Below are positions 8,491 to 16,860 of a stretch of DNA of 64,000 nt, one piece after another. The stretch lies in assembly GCA_048158365.1 (NCBI GenBank), contig JBLLNL010000004.1; one strand, given 5' to 3'. Under the pieces are notes generated by a model. That model made no database searches. It saw only the letters and a list, made by a program, of their open reading frames with translations, and was not told the DNA's origin. The stretch is from Azoarcus_F sp048158365 (lineage in GTDB: Bacteria; Pseudomonadota; Gammaproteobacteria; Burkholderiales; Rhodocyclaceae). The position numbers and the translations under genes are program-made. Within the stretch, counting starts at the first letter, position 1. The number at the start of each line of letters is the position of its first letter.

Positions 8491-10050
8491 ATGACACCCT
8501 TTCGCTTCGACAATCGCTTCGTCCGCGAGCTGCCCGCCGACCCCCACGATTCGCCGCAGGTGCGCCAGGTCCACGGCGCATGCTATTCGCGGGTGATGCC
8601 GACGCCGGTGCGGAAACCTCGACTGCTGGCGTGGTCGCGCGAGGTCGCCGCGTCACTCGACCTGACCGAGCAGGATGTGATGACGCCCGCGTTTGCCGAG
8701 CTGTTCGCCGGAAACGCACTCGCCCCCGGCATGGAGCCCTATGCCGCCTGCTATGGAGGACATCAGTTCGGCCGGTGGGCGGGGCAACTCGGGGACGGGC
8801 GCGCGATCACGCTGGGTGAAGCGATCAACGGCCGTGGCGAACGCCTCGAACTGCAGCTCAAGGGTGCGGGGCCGACGCCGTATTCGCGTCGAGCGGACGG
8901 GCGGGCGGTGCTGCGCTCGTCGATCCGGGAGTTTCTGTGCAGCGAGGCGATGCATCATCTGGGGGTCCCGACCACGCGCGCGTTATCCGTCGTGACGACC
9001 GGCGAAGGGGTCCTGCGCGACATGTTCTACGATGGCAATCCGCGCCTGGAACCGGGTGCGGTCGTGTGTCGGGTGGCGCCGTCCTTCATCCGCTTCGGCA
9101 ACTTCGAGATTTTCGCGTCGCGCGGCGAGACCGGATTGCTGGAGCGGCTGGTGGACTTCACGATAGCACGCGATTTTCCGGATATCGTCGGCGGCCTGGA
9201 ATCAAGGCGCGCGGACTGGTTTCGTACCGTGTGCGAGCGTACCGCGACACTGGTTGCGCACTGGATGCGGGTGGGTTTCGTGCATGGCGTGATGAACACC
9301 GACAACATGTCGATTCTCGGCCTGACCATAGACTACGGGCCTTACGGCTGGATCGACGACTTCGATCTGGACTGGACGCCGAATACCACCGATGCCGGCG
9401 GACGTCGCTACCGCTTCGGACATCAGGCCAGAGTCGCGCACTGGAATCTGCTGCAACTCGCCAATGCGCTCTATTCATCGTTCGACGCGACCGAACCCCT
9501 GCAGGCCGGTCTCGACCGCTTCGTGTCCGCGTACGACGATGCCAGTCGCCGCATGAATGCCGACAAGCTCGGTCTGATCGGGTTCGACGACGAGGATGCC
9601 GTAGCGGTCGAACGGCTGCACCGGCTGATGGCCCAGGCCGAACTGGACATGACGATCTTCTTTCGAGCGCTGGCCACGCTGGACCTCGACGCTCCGTCGG
9701 TCGGGCACTTTCGTGACGCGTGCTACTCCGAGGCCCGGATGGTCGAGCATCGCGAGGCGCTGGACGACTGGCTCAGGCAATATGCGCTGCGCGTGCGCCG
9801 GGATGGCCGGCCGGGTCCGGTGCGCAGGGCGGCGATGAATGCGGTCAATCCCCGCTTCGTGCTGCGCAACTACCTGGCGCAGCAGGCGATTGATGCCGCG
9901 GAGGAGGGGGATGACGGGCCGGTGGCCGAGTTGCTCGACGTGATGCGCCAGCCCTACGACGAACAGCCCGGTCGGGAGCTGTACGCCGCAAAGCGCCCGG
10001 ACTGGGCGCGCAACCGGGCCGGCTGTTCGATGCTGTCTTGCAGTTCCTGA
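8491..10050 (+). CDS. selO: Protein adenylyltransferase SelO (YdiU/UPF0061 family)
   Basis: SelO is a pseudokinase-fold enzyme that transfers AMP to protein hydroxyls and is linked to redox homeostasis. The 519-residue product starts MTPFRFDNRFVRELP. It carries the family blocks YGGHQFGRWAGQLGDGRA, LKGAGPTPYSRRADGRAVL (nucleotide-binding region) and HGVMNTDNMSILGLTIDYGP (metal-binding Asn/Asp). The C-terminus GCSMLSCSS matches the conserved cysteine tail of the family, where eukaryotes place selenocysteine. An in-frame extension back to 8,239 has no homology and overlaps the fabI 5' end, so the ATG at 8,491 is preferred. It is flanked by the convergent nnrU-like gene. Confidence 0.95.
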   Translation: MTPFRFDNRFVRELPADPHDSPQVRQVHGACYSRVMPTPVRKPRLLAWSREVAASLDLTEQDVMTPAFAELFAGNALAPGMEPYAACYGGHQFGRWAGQLGDGRAITLGEAINGRGERLELQLKGAGPTPYSRRADGRAVLRSSIREFLCSEAMHHLGVPTTRALSVVTTGEGVLRDMFYDGNPRLEPGAVVCRVAPSFIRFGNFEIFASRGETGLLERLVDFTIARDFPDIVGGLESRRADWFRTVCERTATLVAHWMRVGFVHGVMNTDNMSILGLTIDYGPYGWIDDFDLDWTPNTTDAGGRRYRFGHQARVAHWNLLQLANALYSSFDATEPLQAGLDRFVSAYDDASRRMNADKLGLIGFDDEDAVAVERLHRLMAQAELDMTIFFRALATLDLDAPSVGHFRDACYSEARMVEHREALDDWLRQYALRVRRDGRPGPVRRAAMNAVNPRFVLRNYLAQQAIDAAEEGDDGPVAELLDVMRQPYDEQPGRELYAAKRPDWARNRAGCSMLSCSS

Positions 10051-10066
10051 GGCTGGACGCCGAGGC

Positions 10067-10645
10067 TCAGCCGAACGGCGCGATGCCGAACAGCATCGCG
10101 TGCAGATAGCGCGCAAACAAGAACCACAGGACCAGACCGACGGTGATCGCGATCGCGTCCTTCGCGATCGCACCCTGGCGTGGTGCCGCACCCTGCAGAC
10201 GGTCGCGCCTGCGCGCATTCGTGAAACTCGTGACCGCCCAGGCGAGGAAGGCGCCGAACAACAGTATGTCGGCGAGCGTGCCGTTCGCGATCAGATGGGC
10301 GAACGCCCACAGTTTGACACCCGCGACCATCGGGTGGCCCAGTTTCGCCTTGATCTGCGTGCCCGGCACGTAGGTTGCAGCCAGCAGGATGAAGGCGGGG
10401 ATGGTCAGCAGCGCGGCGAGATGCCGGGTCCATGTCGGCGGGAACCACAGATGGACCGGATCCAGGCGCGCCTGTCCATAGCCCCACACGATCAGCACGA
10501 GCCCGATGACCGACACGATGGAATACGCGATCTTCCACTTGATCTCGCCATAACGCGCGATGTGGTGCGTGCGGCCTTCCTCGGCGAAGATCCGGATCGA
10601 GTGCGTGCCGAGAAAAAGAAAGAGTCCGATGATCAGGGTTGTCAT
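10067..10645 (-). CDS. NnrU family membrane protein
   Basis: This 192-residue integral membrane protein has about five or six hydrophobic helices: LIIGLFLFLGTHS at the N-terminus, IAYSIVSVIGLVLIVWGYG, LAALLTIPAFILLAATY, DILLFGAFLAWAVT and DAIAITVGLVLWFLFA. It matches the NnrU family (PF07298), whose founding member is encoded near denitrification genes in Rhodobacter. The internal GHPMVAGVKLWAFAHLIANGT is a family hallmark and recalls NnrS/isoprenylcysteine-methyltransferase-like membrane folds. No nitrite or nitric oxide reductase genes are nearby, so a denitrification role here is not supported by context. Confidence 0.85.
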   Translation of the reverse strand: MTTLIIGLFLFLGTHSIRIFAEEGRTHHIARYGEIKWKIAYSIVSVIGLVLIVWGYGQARLDPVHLWFPPTWTRHLAALLTIPAFILLAATYVPGTQIKAKLGHPMVAGVKLWAFAHLIANGTLADILLFGAFLAWAVTSFTNARRRDRLQGAAPRQGAIAKDAIAITVGLVLWFLFARYLHAMLFGIAPFG

Positions 10646-10794
10646 GGGGGCTTCTCCGTTGTTTGGGCCGTCCGTGGTCGCGCGCGTGCGGCGCGGCGCG
10701 AAGGAAAGACAGGCTGATCGCCGGGGTGTTCCTCGCCGCCCGGTTCCGCTCGTTCGATGATGAGGTTTCGTGGGCGGATGCCGGTCCGTGTCGG

Positions 10795-11241
10795 TCAGGT
10801 CTTGACCCGCATCAGTCGGGCCTTGTCCCGCTCCCAGTCGCGTTTCTTCTCGTCCTCGCGCTTGTCATATTGCTTCTTGCCCTTGGCCAGGCCGATGGTC
10901 GCCTTGACCCGCCCCTTGACGTAATGCAGGTCCAGCGGCACCAGCGTGAAACCGGCGCGTTCCACCTTGCCGATGAGCTTCGCGATCTCGCGGGCGTGCA
11001 GCAGCAGCTTGCGGGTCCGGACCGGATCGGCATGAACATGGGTCGACGCGCTGGTCAGCGGCGTGATGTGCATGCCCAGGATGTAAAGCTCGGCGTCGCG
11101 AATGATGACGTAGGATTCCTTGATGTTCGCGCGGCCGGCGCGAATGGCCTTGACTTCCCAGCCTTCGAGCGCGAGTCCGGCCTCGTAGGTGTCCTCGACG
11201 AAATAATCATGGAAGGCCTTGCGGTTGTCGATAATGCTCAT
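10795..11241 (-). CDS. smpB: SsrA-binding protein SmpB
   Basis: SmpB binds tmRNA and brings it to stalled ribosomes for trans-translation. The 148-residue protein has the OB-fold core (FHDYFVEDTYEAGLALEGWEVKAIR), the RNA-binding stretch NIKESYVIIRDAELYILGMHI, and the basic C-terminal tail (KGKKQYDKREDEKKRDWERDK) that mimics an mRNA in the decoding channel. Length and ends match the family. It is divergent from ratA, an arrangement common in Beta- and Gammaproteobacteria. The tmRNA gene itself is not in the window. Confidence 0.97.
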   Translation of the reverse strand: MSIIDNRKAFHDYFVEDTYEAGLALEGWEVKAIRAGRANIKESYVIIRDAELYILGMHITPLTSASTHVHADPVRTRKLLLHAREIAKLIGKVERAGFTLVPLDLHYVKGRVKATIGLAKGKKQYDKREDEKKRDWERDKARLMRVKT

Positions 11242-11336
11242 GAGTTTCGGTGTTTCCTGACGCCTTGGGTCCGGGCGGGTGTGGCTTGCGGTAGAATCCG
11301 GAAGTTTATCAGCTGGATGTCGCGATCGACCCGCTC

Positions 11337-11774
11337 ATGGCCGAAGTCAAAAAAATCGTATTGATCGAGTTCACGCCGGCGCAGATGTTCGAGCTTGTCG
11401 ACCGCTGCGAGGAGTATCAGCAGTTTCTGCCGTGGTGTGGGGGTGCCGATCTGCTGGAGCGCACCGACACCGTAACGGTGGCGACGATCCACATCAATTA
11501 TCACGGCATCAAGGCCAACTTCACCACCGAGAATACAAAGCTCTATCCACTCGAGATGCATATCCGTCTCAAGGAGGGGCCGTTCCGGCATCTCGATGGC
11601 AACTGGTTGTTCACGCCGCTCGGGGACACCGCGTGCAAGATCGAATTCAATCTGCACTATCAGTTCGCGAACAGACTCCTCGAGAAGGCGCTGGGGCCGG
11701 TGTTCAACCATATCGCGAACACCTTCGTCGATTCCTTCGTGAAGCGTGCCGAGCAGGTGTATCGCAAGGCCTGA
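11337..11774 (+). CDS. ratA: RatA / coenzyme-Q-binding COQ10-like protein (SRPBCC superfamily)
   Basis: This 145-residue START/Bet v1-like protein starts MAEVKKIVLIEFTPAQMFELV and contains VDRCEEYQQFLPWCGGADLLE and the C-terminal VFNHIANTFVDSFVKRAEQVY typical of the RatA/YfjG-COQ10 group. The E. coli member was described as a toxin that blocks 70S assembly. Homologues elsewhere bind ubiquinone and support respiration, so the toxin label is uncertain here. It is divergent from smpB and followed by the rnfH-like gene, the classical RatA-RatB order. A weak TAGAAT lies about 40 bases upstream. Confidence 0.9.
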   Translation: MAEVKKIVLIEFTPAQMFELVDRCEEYQQFLPWCGGADLLERTDTVTVATIHINYHGIKANFTTENTKLYPLEMHIRLKEGPFRHLDGNWLFTPLGDTACKIEFNLHYQFANRLLEKALGPVFNHIANTFVDSFVKRAEQVYRKA

Positions 11775-11815
11775 GTCGGGATGTGGGCCGCAATGCTGCG
11801 CGGGAGGTGTGAGAT

Positions 11816-12142
11816 ATGAGCAGCGACATGATCAATGTCGAGGTGACCTATGCGTTGCCGCACCGGCACGAACTGGTCAAGGTGCTCGTGCCTGAAGGCG
11901 CGACCGTCGAGGATGCGATCCAGGCGTCCGGCCTGTTGCGGCGTCACGCGGACATCGATCTTGCCGATCGGAACAAGGTGGGCATCTTCGGCAAGCTGTG
12001 CAGGCTCGATACTGGGTTGCGGGACCGGGACCGGGTCGAGATCTACCGGCCGCTGATCGCCGATCCGAAGGCCGTCCGCAAGAAGCGGGCCGAAGAGGGC
12101 AAGGTCATGAAGAAGGGGGGCGGGGATGCCGGGGAGGGCTGA
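11816..12142 (+). CDS. rnfH: RnfH family ubiquitin-like protein (RatB)
   Basis: This 108-residue beta-grasp protein begins MSSDMINVEVTYALPHRHEL. It has the RnfH-type blocks KVLVPEGATVEDAIQASG, KVGIFGKLCRLDTGLRDRDRVEIYRPLIADPKAVRKKRAE and a basic, glycine-rich tail. It is named after the last gene of the Rnf complex operon in some bacteria, but here no rnf genes are present and its partner is ratA 41 bases upstream, as in most proteobacteria. The molecular role is not established. GGGAGG lies about 10 bases before the start. Confidence 0.9.
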   Translation: MSSDMINVEVTYALPHRHELVKVLVPEGATVEDAIQASGLLRRHADIDLADRNKVGIFGKLCRLDTGLRDRDRVEIYRPLIADPKAVRKKRAEEGKVMKKGGGDAGEG

Positions 12143-12323
12143 GCGCCGCCGTCACGTCGGCCTGCGAACCCGCGCTTCGGCGGTCGGCAGAGGACGATCT
12201 GACCTTCATGCGGTGGAGCGGGCAGCACCCCGATGATGAAAGCCGTGCCGGGTGCCCCCTCACCCCCGAACCCTCTCCCCGAGAGGCGAGCGGAGCGCAC
12301 AGAGCCGCTACGCGTCTTTCACC

Positions 12324-12770
12324 TTAAGGGCAGTTCTGGGCGATGAAGGCCCGCGTCTTCGCGGTCTCTTCCGCACGCGCAGCCCCGTCGAGAATCTCCT
12401 GCTCGCCGCGCTCGTTCAGCCGCGCCAGAGGCCGGGACGACTCGAGGTTCGCGAGCTGAGACGTCGCCTGTTCGCAAAGGCGCTGGCGTTCCGCTTCTCT
12501 GGCCTGATCGGTGTCGGCCTGCGTGCGCGCCTGCTGACTCTGGGCGCGTCGCTCGCGAAACCCGGCCTCGCGCTCCTCCCAGGTCGCGGGCGGAGGCGGC
12601 GGTTCGGCTTCGCTCGCCGACCGGCTGCGGATCACGTGCGCATCGACGCCCGGTGGCGGCCGATCCGAGTAGTTCGGGCGGCCCTGCGCATCGCGCCATT
12701 CATACACCTGCGCCTGGCAGGGAAGGGCGACCGTGAGGATTCCCAGCAAAATCAGCCATGAAGCGCGCAT
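12324..12770 (-). CDS. DUF4124 domain-containing secreted protein
   Basis: This 148-residue exported protein has signal peptide MRASWLILLGILTVALPCQAQ (cleavage likely after AQA or CQA). The DUF4124 motif VYEWRDAQGRPNYSDRPPPG follows directly. The rest is a charged, Gln/Glu/Arg-rich helical region with a proline run (PPPPPATWEERE). DUF4124 proteins are common in Beta/Gammaproteobacteria, periplasmic, and of unknown function. It is encoded divergently from guaB and its 5' end sits just upstream of the guaB promoter. Confidence 0.85.
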   Translation of the reverse strand: MRASWLILLGILTVALPCQAQVYEWRDAQGRPNYSDRPPPGVDAHVIRSRSASEAEPPPPPATWEEREAGFRERRAQSQQARTQADTDQAREAERQRLCEQATSQLANLESSRPLARLNERGEQEILDGAARAEETAKTRAFIAQNCP

Positions 12771-12797
12771 GCGGCATCTCCCGCCCTGTCAGACTGC

Positions 12798-12826
12798 TTA
12801 CATGCAGTTCGGGCCCTCTGTATAAT
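12798..12826 (+). promoter_or_regulatory. Sigma-70 promoter of guaB
   Basis: TTACAT, a 17-base spacer and a perfect TATAAT. The -10 box ends 27 bases before the guaB ATG. This is the best housekeeping promoter in the window. No purine-repressor-type operator was recognised around it. Confidence 0.8.
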
Positions 12827-12853
12827 ACGGATTTGGTCGAAAGGAAAAAAGCC

Positions 12854-14314
12854 ATGCGCGTGATTCAGAAGGCGCTGACGTTCGACGACGTCCTTCTCAT
12901 CCCGGCTCATTCAACCGTCCTGCCGCGCGATGTAAGCCTCAGGACGCAGCTGACCCGCAACATCCGCATCAACATTCCACTCGTCTCGGCCGCCATGGAC
13001 ACCGTGACCGAGTCGAAACTCGCGATCGCGCTGGCACAGGAAGGCGGGCTGGGCATCATTCACAAGAATCTGCCGGTCAAGTCACAGGCTGCCGAAGTGG
13101 CCCGGGTCAAGCGCTTCGAGACCGGCGTACTGAAGGATCCGATCACCATACCGCCGACGATGAGCGTGCGCGAAGTGATCGCGCTGACCCGCCAGCACCG
13201 CTTTTCCGGCCTGCCGGTGGTCGAAGCCGGCAGGGTCGTCGGCATCGTGACCAATCGTGACCTGCGTTTCGAGACCAATCTCGACCAGCCCGTGTCGGGG
13301 ATCATGACGCCGGCCGAGCGCATGGTGACGGTCAGGGAGGGCGGCAGTCTGGAAGAGGCGCGTCATCTGATGCACAAGCATCGTCTCGAGCGGGTGCTGG
13401 TCATCAATGACGCGTGGGAATTGCGCGGGCTGATCACGGTCAAGGACATGCTGAAGTCGACCGAACACCCTATAGCGGCCAAGGACGAACTGGGCCGGCT
13501 GCGCGTAGGGGCGGCGATCGGGGTGGGTGCCGGCACCGAGGAACGTACGCAGGCCCTGGTCGAGGCCGGGGTCGATGTCATCGTGGTCGACACTGCGCAC
13601 GGTCACTCGCAGGGGGTCATCGAGCGCGTGCGCTGGGTCAAGAAGCACTTTTCCCATGTCGAGGTCATTGCGGGCAACATCGCCACCGGCGACGCGGCGC
13701 GCGCGCTGGTCGATGCCGGCGCGGATGCGGTCAAGGTCGGGATCGGTCCGGGCTCGATCTGCACCACCCGCATCGTCGCCGGGGTCGGCATGCCGCAGGT
13801 GACTGCGATCGACAACGTGTCCACCGCGCTGACAGGGTCCGGCGTGCCGATGATCGCCGATGGCGGCATTCGCTTCTCGGGCGACATCTCCAAGGCGATC
13901 GCGGCCGGTGCGAACGCCGTCATGCTCGGTGGACTGTTCGCTGGCACCGAGGAAGCGCCGGGCGAGACCGTGCTGTTCCAGGGCCGATCGTACAAGTCCT
14001 ACCGCGGCATGGGTTCGTTGGGGGCGATGCAGCAGGGCGCGGCCGATCGTTACTTCCAGGAGGCCGACAGCGCGGCGGACAAACTCGTGCCCGAGGGCAT
14101 CGAAGGGCGGGTGCCCTACAAGGGGCCGGTATCGGCGGTGATCCACCAGCTGATGGGGGGGCTGCGCGCGTCGATGGGCTACGTCGGCTGCGACGGCATC
14201 GAGGCGATGCGCGCCAACGCCCGTTTCGTCGAGATCACGTCGGCCGGCATCCGCGAGTCGCATGTGCACGACGTCCAGATCACGAAGGAAGCACCGAACT
14301 ATCACGTGGACTGA
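12854..14314 (+). CDS. guaB: Inosine-5'-monophosphate dehydrogenase GuaB
   Basis: GuaB oxidises IMP to XMP with NAD+, committing purines to GMP. The 486-residue protein matches the family length. It is a TIM barrel interrupted by two CBS domains (about residues 90-205). The catalytic cysteine lies in GIGPGSICTTRIVAGVG, the flap Arg-Tyr in SYRGMGSLGAMQ, and the GMP-site segment is GIEGRVPYKGP. The ATG at 12,854 follows AAGGAAAAAA; an upstream in-frame start at 12,758 would overlap the promoter and adds no homology. guaA follows after a terminator-like hairpin, the usual guaBA order. Confidence 0.98.
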   Translation: MRVIQKALTFDDVLLIPAHSTVLPRDVSLRTQLTRNIRINIPLVSAAMDTVTESKLAIALAQEGGLGIIHKNLPVKSQAAEVARVKRFETGVLKDPITIPPTMSVREVIALTRQHRFSGLPVVEAGRVVGIVTNRDLRFETNLDQPVSGIMTPAERMVTVREGGSLEEARHLMHKHRLERVLVINDAWELRGLITVKDMLKSTEHPIAAKDELGRLRVGAAIGVGAGTEERTQALVEAGVDVIVVDTAHGHSQGVIERVRWVKKHFSHVEVIAGNIATGDAARALVDAGADAVKVGIGPGSICTTRIVAGVGMPQVTAIDNVSTALTGSGVPMIADGGIRFSGDISKAIAAGANAVMLGGLFAGTEEAPGETVLFQGRSYKSYRGMGSLGAMQQGAADRYFQEADSAADKLVPEGIEGRVPYKGPVSAVIHQLMGGLRASMGYVGCDGIEAMRANARFVEITSAGIRESHVHDVQITKEAPNYHVD

Positions 14315-14360
14315 ACCGCTTCCGCGGTTTTCGGGGCGGCTCCGGCCGCCCTTGTCTTTT
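14314..14360 (+). terminator. Tandem hairpins between guaB and guaA (terminator or attenuator)
   Basis: The first hairpin is AACCGC-TTCC-GCGGTT followed by TT. The second is GGGCGGC-TCCG-GCCGCCC followed by TTGTCTTTT. The second has the form of an intrinsic terminator and ends 14 bases before the guaA start codon, so it could tune read-through from guaB into guaA. Confidence 0.6.
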
Positions 14361-14374
14361 GATGCGAGAACATC

Positions 14375-15940
14375 ATGTCCCACCAGAAAATCCTGATCCT
14401 GGACTTCGGTTCGCAGGTGTCCCAGCTGATCGCGCGCCGGGTGCGTGAGCAGCAGGTCTATTGCGAGCTGCACCCTTTCGACGTGTCCGATGAATTCGTG
14501 CGTGGCTTCGCGGCGGACGGCATCATCCTGTCTGGCGGTCCGAATTCGGTCTACCAGGCGCAGGACTGGCGCGCGCCGCAGGCGGCGTTCGACCTGGGTG
14601 TGCCGGTGCTGGGCATCTGCTACGGCATGCAGACCATGGCCTCCCAGCTCGGCGGGTCGGTCGAGAGTTCAAGCAAACGCGAGTTCGGCTACGCCGAGAT
14701 GCGCGCGCGCGGGCATTCGCGGCTGTTCGACGGCATTCAGGATCGCAGCAACGACCAGGGGCACGGACTCCTGGACGTGTGGATGAGCCACGGCGACAAG
14801 GTCACCGGCCTGCCGCCGGGCTTCAAGGTCATCGGCAGCAACGCGTCGACGCCGATCGCGGCGATGGCCGACGAGGACCGCGGATTCTACGGCGTGCAGT
14901 TCCACCCGGAAGTCACGCACACGATCAAGGGCAAGGAGATCATCGCCCGCTTCGTGCATGACATCTGTGGCTGCAGCCGCGACTGGAACATGCCCGACTA
15001 CGTGTCCGAGGCGGTCGAGCGTATCCGCGCCCAGGTCGGATCCGACGATGTGATCCTAGGCCTTTCGGGCGGCGTCGATTCGTCGGTGGCTGCGGCGCTG
15101 ATCCACCGCGCGATCGGCGACCAGCTGACCTGCGTGTTCGTCGACAACGGCCTGCTGCGGCTCAACGAAGCCGAACAGGTGATGTCGACTTTCGCGCGTT
15201 CGCTCGGCGTGAAGGTCATCCACGTCGACGCGACCGAGCAGTTCATGGGGCATCTGAAGGGTGTGGCCGATCCGGAGGCCAAGCGCAAGATCATCGGCCG
15301 CGAGTTCGTCGAGGTCTTCCAGGCCGAGGCCGCGAAATTGCCCAATGCAAAGTGGCTCGCGCAGGGCACGATCTACCCCGACGTGATCGAGTCGGCCGGC
15401 GGCAAGACCAAGAAGGCGCACACGATCAAGAGCCATCACAACGTCGGTGGGCTACCCGAGACGCTGAACCTGAAACTGCTCGAACCCCTGCGCGAGCTGT
15501 TCAAGGACGAAGTGCGCGAACTCGGCGTCGCGCTCGGCCTGCCGCACGACATGGTCTACCGCCATCCCTTCCCCGGCCCCGGGCTGGGGGTGCGGATCCT
15601 GGGGGAGGTCAGCCGAAAATTCGCCGACATCCTGCGCCAGGCCGATGCGATCTTCATCGACGAGCTGCGCGCTGCCGACTGGTACGACAAGACCAGCCAG
15701 GCCTTCGCGGTGTTCCTGCCGGTCAAGAGCGTCGGCGTGATGGGTGATGGCCGCACCTATGAATACGTCGTCGCGCTGCGCGCGGTGCAGACCCAGGACT
15801 TCATGACCGCCCACTGGGCCGAACTGCCGCACAGCCTGCTCGGCAAGGTCAGCAACCGCATCATCAACGAAGTGCGTGGCGTGAACCGGGTCGTCTACGA
15901 CATTTCGGGCAAGCCGCCGGCGACGATCGAGTGGGAATAG
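14375..15940 (+). CDS. guaA: GMP synthase (glutamine-hydrolysing) GuaA
   Basis: GuaA aminates XMP to GMP with glutamine and ATP. The 521-residue two-domain enzyme has a class I amidotransferase (about 1-200) with the nucleophile in GICYGMQ and the His/Glu pair in GVQFHPEVTH. Next comes the ATP pyrophosphatase domain with the P-loop LGLSGGVDSSV near 230. The dimerisation domain follows and ends in VVYDISGKPPATIEWE. It is the second gene of guaBA. All motifs are intact. Confidence 0.98.
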   Translation: MSHQKILILDFGSQVSQLIARRVREQQVYCELHPFDVSDEFVRGFAADGIILSGGPNSVYQAQDWRAPQAAFDLGVPVLGICYGMQTMASQLGGSVESSSKREFGYAEMRARGHSRLFDGIQDRSNDQGHGLLDVWMSHGDKVTGLPPGFKVIGSNASTPIAAMADEDRGFYGVQFHPEVTHTIKGKEIIARFVHDICGCSRDWNMPDYVSEAVERIRAQVGSDDVILGLSGGVDSSVAAALIHRAIGDQLTCVFVDNGLLRLNEAEQVMSTFARSLGVKVIHVDATEQFMGHLKGVADPEAKRKIIGREFVEVFQAEAAKLPNAKWLAQGTIYPDVIESAGGKTKKAHTIKSHHNVGGLPETLNLKLLEPLRELFKDEVRELGVALGLPHDMVYRHPFPGPGLGVRILGEVSRKFADILRQADAIFIDELRAADWYDKTSQAFAVFLPVKSVGVMGDGRTYEYVVALRAVQTQDFMTAHWAELPHSLLGKVSNRIINEVRGVNRVVYDISGKPPATIEWE

Positions 15941-16201
15941 GGGTTGTTTCGCGAACGATCGGGGTCCGTCGAGATCTATCGCCAAGTACGAGCTACGAGC
16001 CGAGATGTGGGGTTGACGACGGCGCAGAGTCCGGATGTCAACGAGCTTGGACCCTGACGGCCCCTTTGGGTTGCGGTATCTGCCACTTCGATGGGCTATC
16101 AACGCTCCCTGCACGACTGACGTCCTCAAGTGCTCAAGCTGTCCAACGGAAGGGGGCAACCCCAGGTCATGCGCTCGGTTTCAATTTGAACAGGAATTTC
16201 G

Positions 16202-16669
16202 ATGCTCTACGTATCCCTCAAGGCTGTCCATCTGCTGTCCATTATCGTGTGGATCGGCGGCATGGTGTTTTCGCACTTCTTCCTGCGCCCCGCCGTCGCT
16301 CCGCTCGAACCCGCGCTGCGGCTGCGACTGATGCACGATGTGCTCGGCCGCTTCTTCCAGGCGGTACTTGCAGCCTCGTTGCTGACGCTGGCCACCGGTG
16401 TGTGGATGCTGGGTCGCGTTGCCAGGCAGGTGGTGCAATCCGGTGGCAGTTTCGAGATGCCACTGGCCTGGACCATCATGGCGGTGCTTGGCGTCGCGAT
16501 GGTTGCGATCTTTGCGCACATCCGATTCGTTCTCTACAGGAGATTCGGCCGTTCCGTGGCTGCTGCCGACTGGAGCGCCGGTGCTGCGGCCCTGGCACAG
16601 ATCCGCAACTGGGTCGCGATCAACCTCGGCCTCGGCGTGTTCGTATTGCTCGTGATGCTGCTGCGCTAG
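16202..16669 (+). CDS. CopD-like four-helix membrane protein
   Basis: This 155-residue integral membrane protein has four predicted helices: LKAVHLLSIIVWIGGMVFSHF, FQAVLAASLLTLATGVWML, PLAWTIMAVLGVAMVAIFAHI and VAINLGLGVFVLLVML. The first helix with its histidine (KAVHLLSIIVWIGG) and the second with glycine/tryptophan resemble the CopD/YncD superfamily of copper-resistance and cytochrome-like membrane proteins. The actual substrate is unknown and no copper genes are adjacent. The 260 bases upstream, after guaA, contain no recognisable gene. Confidence 0.72.
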   Translation: MLYVSLKAVHLLSIIVWIGGMVFSHFFLRPAVAPLEPALRLRLMHDVLGRFFQAVLAASLLTLATGVWMLGRVARQVVQSGGSFEMPLAWTIMAVLGVAMVAIFAHIRFVLYRRFGRSVAAADWSAGAAALAQIRNWVAINLGLGVFVLLVMLLR

Positions 16670-16860
16670 ACGACCTGAATCATTTTCCATGGAAGTTCGG
16701 CCTTCGAGCGTCGGCTGACGCGAATGTCGAAACGCCGCTCAGGATAGAGAGCACGCGTTGGCGACATTCGTGCCGAACCCGCCGACTGTCTGGTCGTGGC
16801 CATGTCGGGCAGCTGACCCGTCGAGGGTGCCGCGCACCCAGCGGGTCCGCTACTGAACCG

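Noticed and set aside
12240..12310. CCCCCTCACCCCCGAACCCTC sequence in the rnfH-DUF4124 gap as a regulatory site
   Set aside because: This looks like a common dispersed intergenic motif of GC-rich proteobacteria and shows no link to a start site or structure.
13082..14473. 463-residue open frame antisense to guaB
   Set aside because: Shadow of guaB and the guaA start; no domain or start signal.
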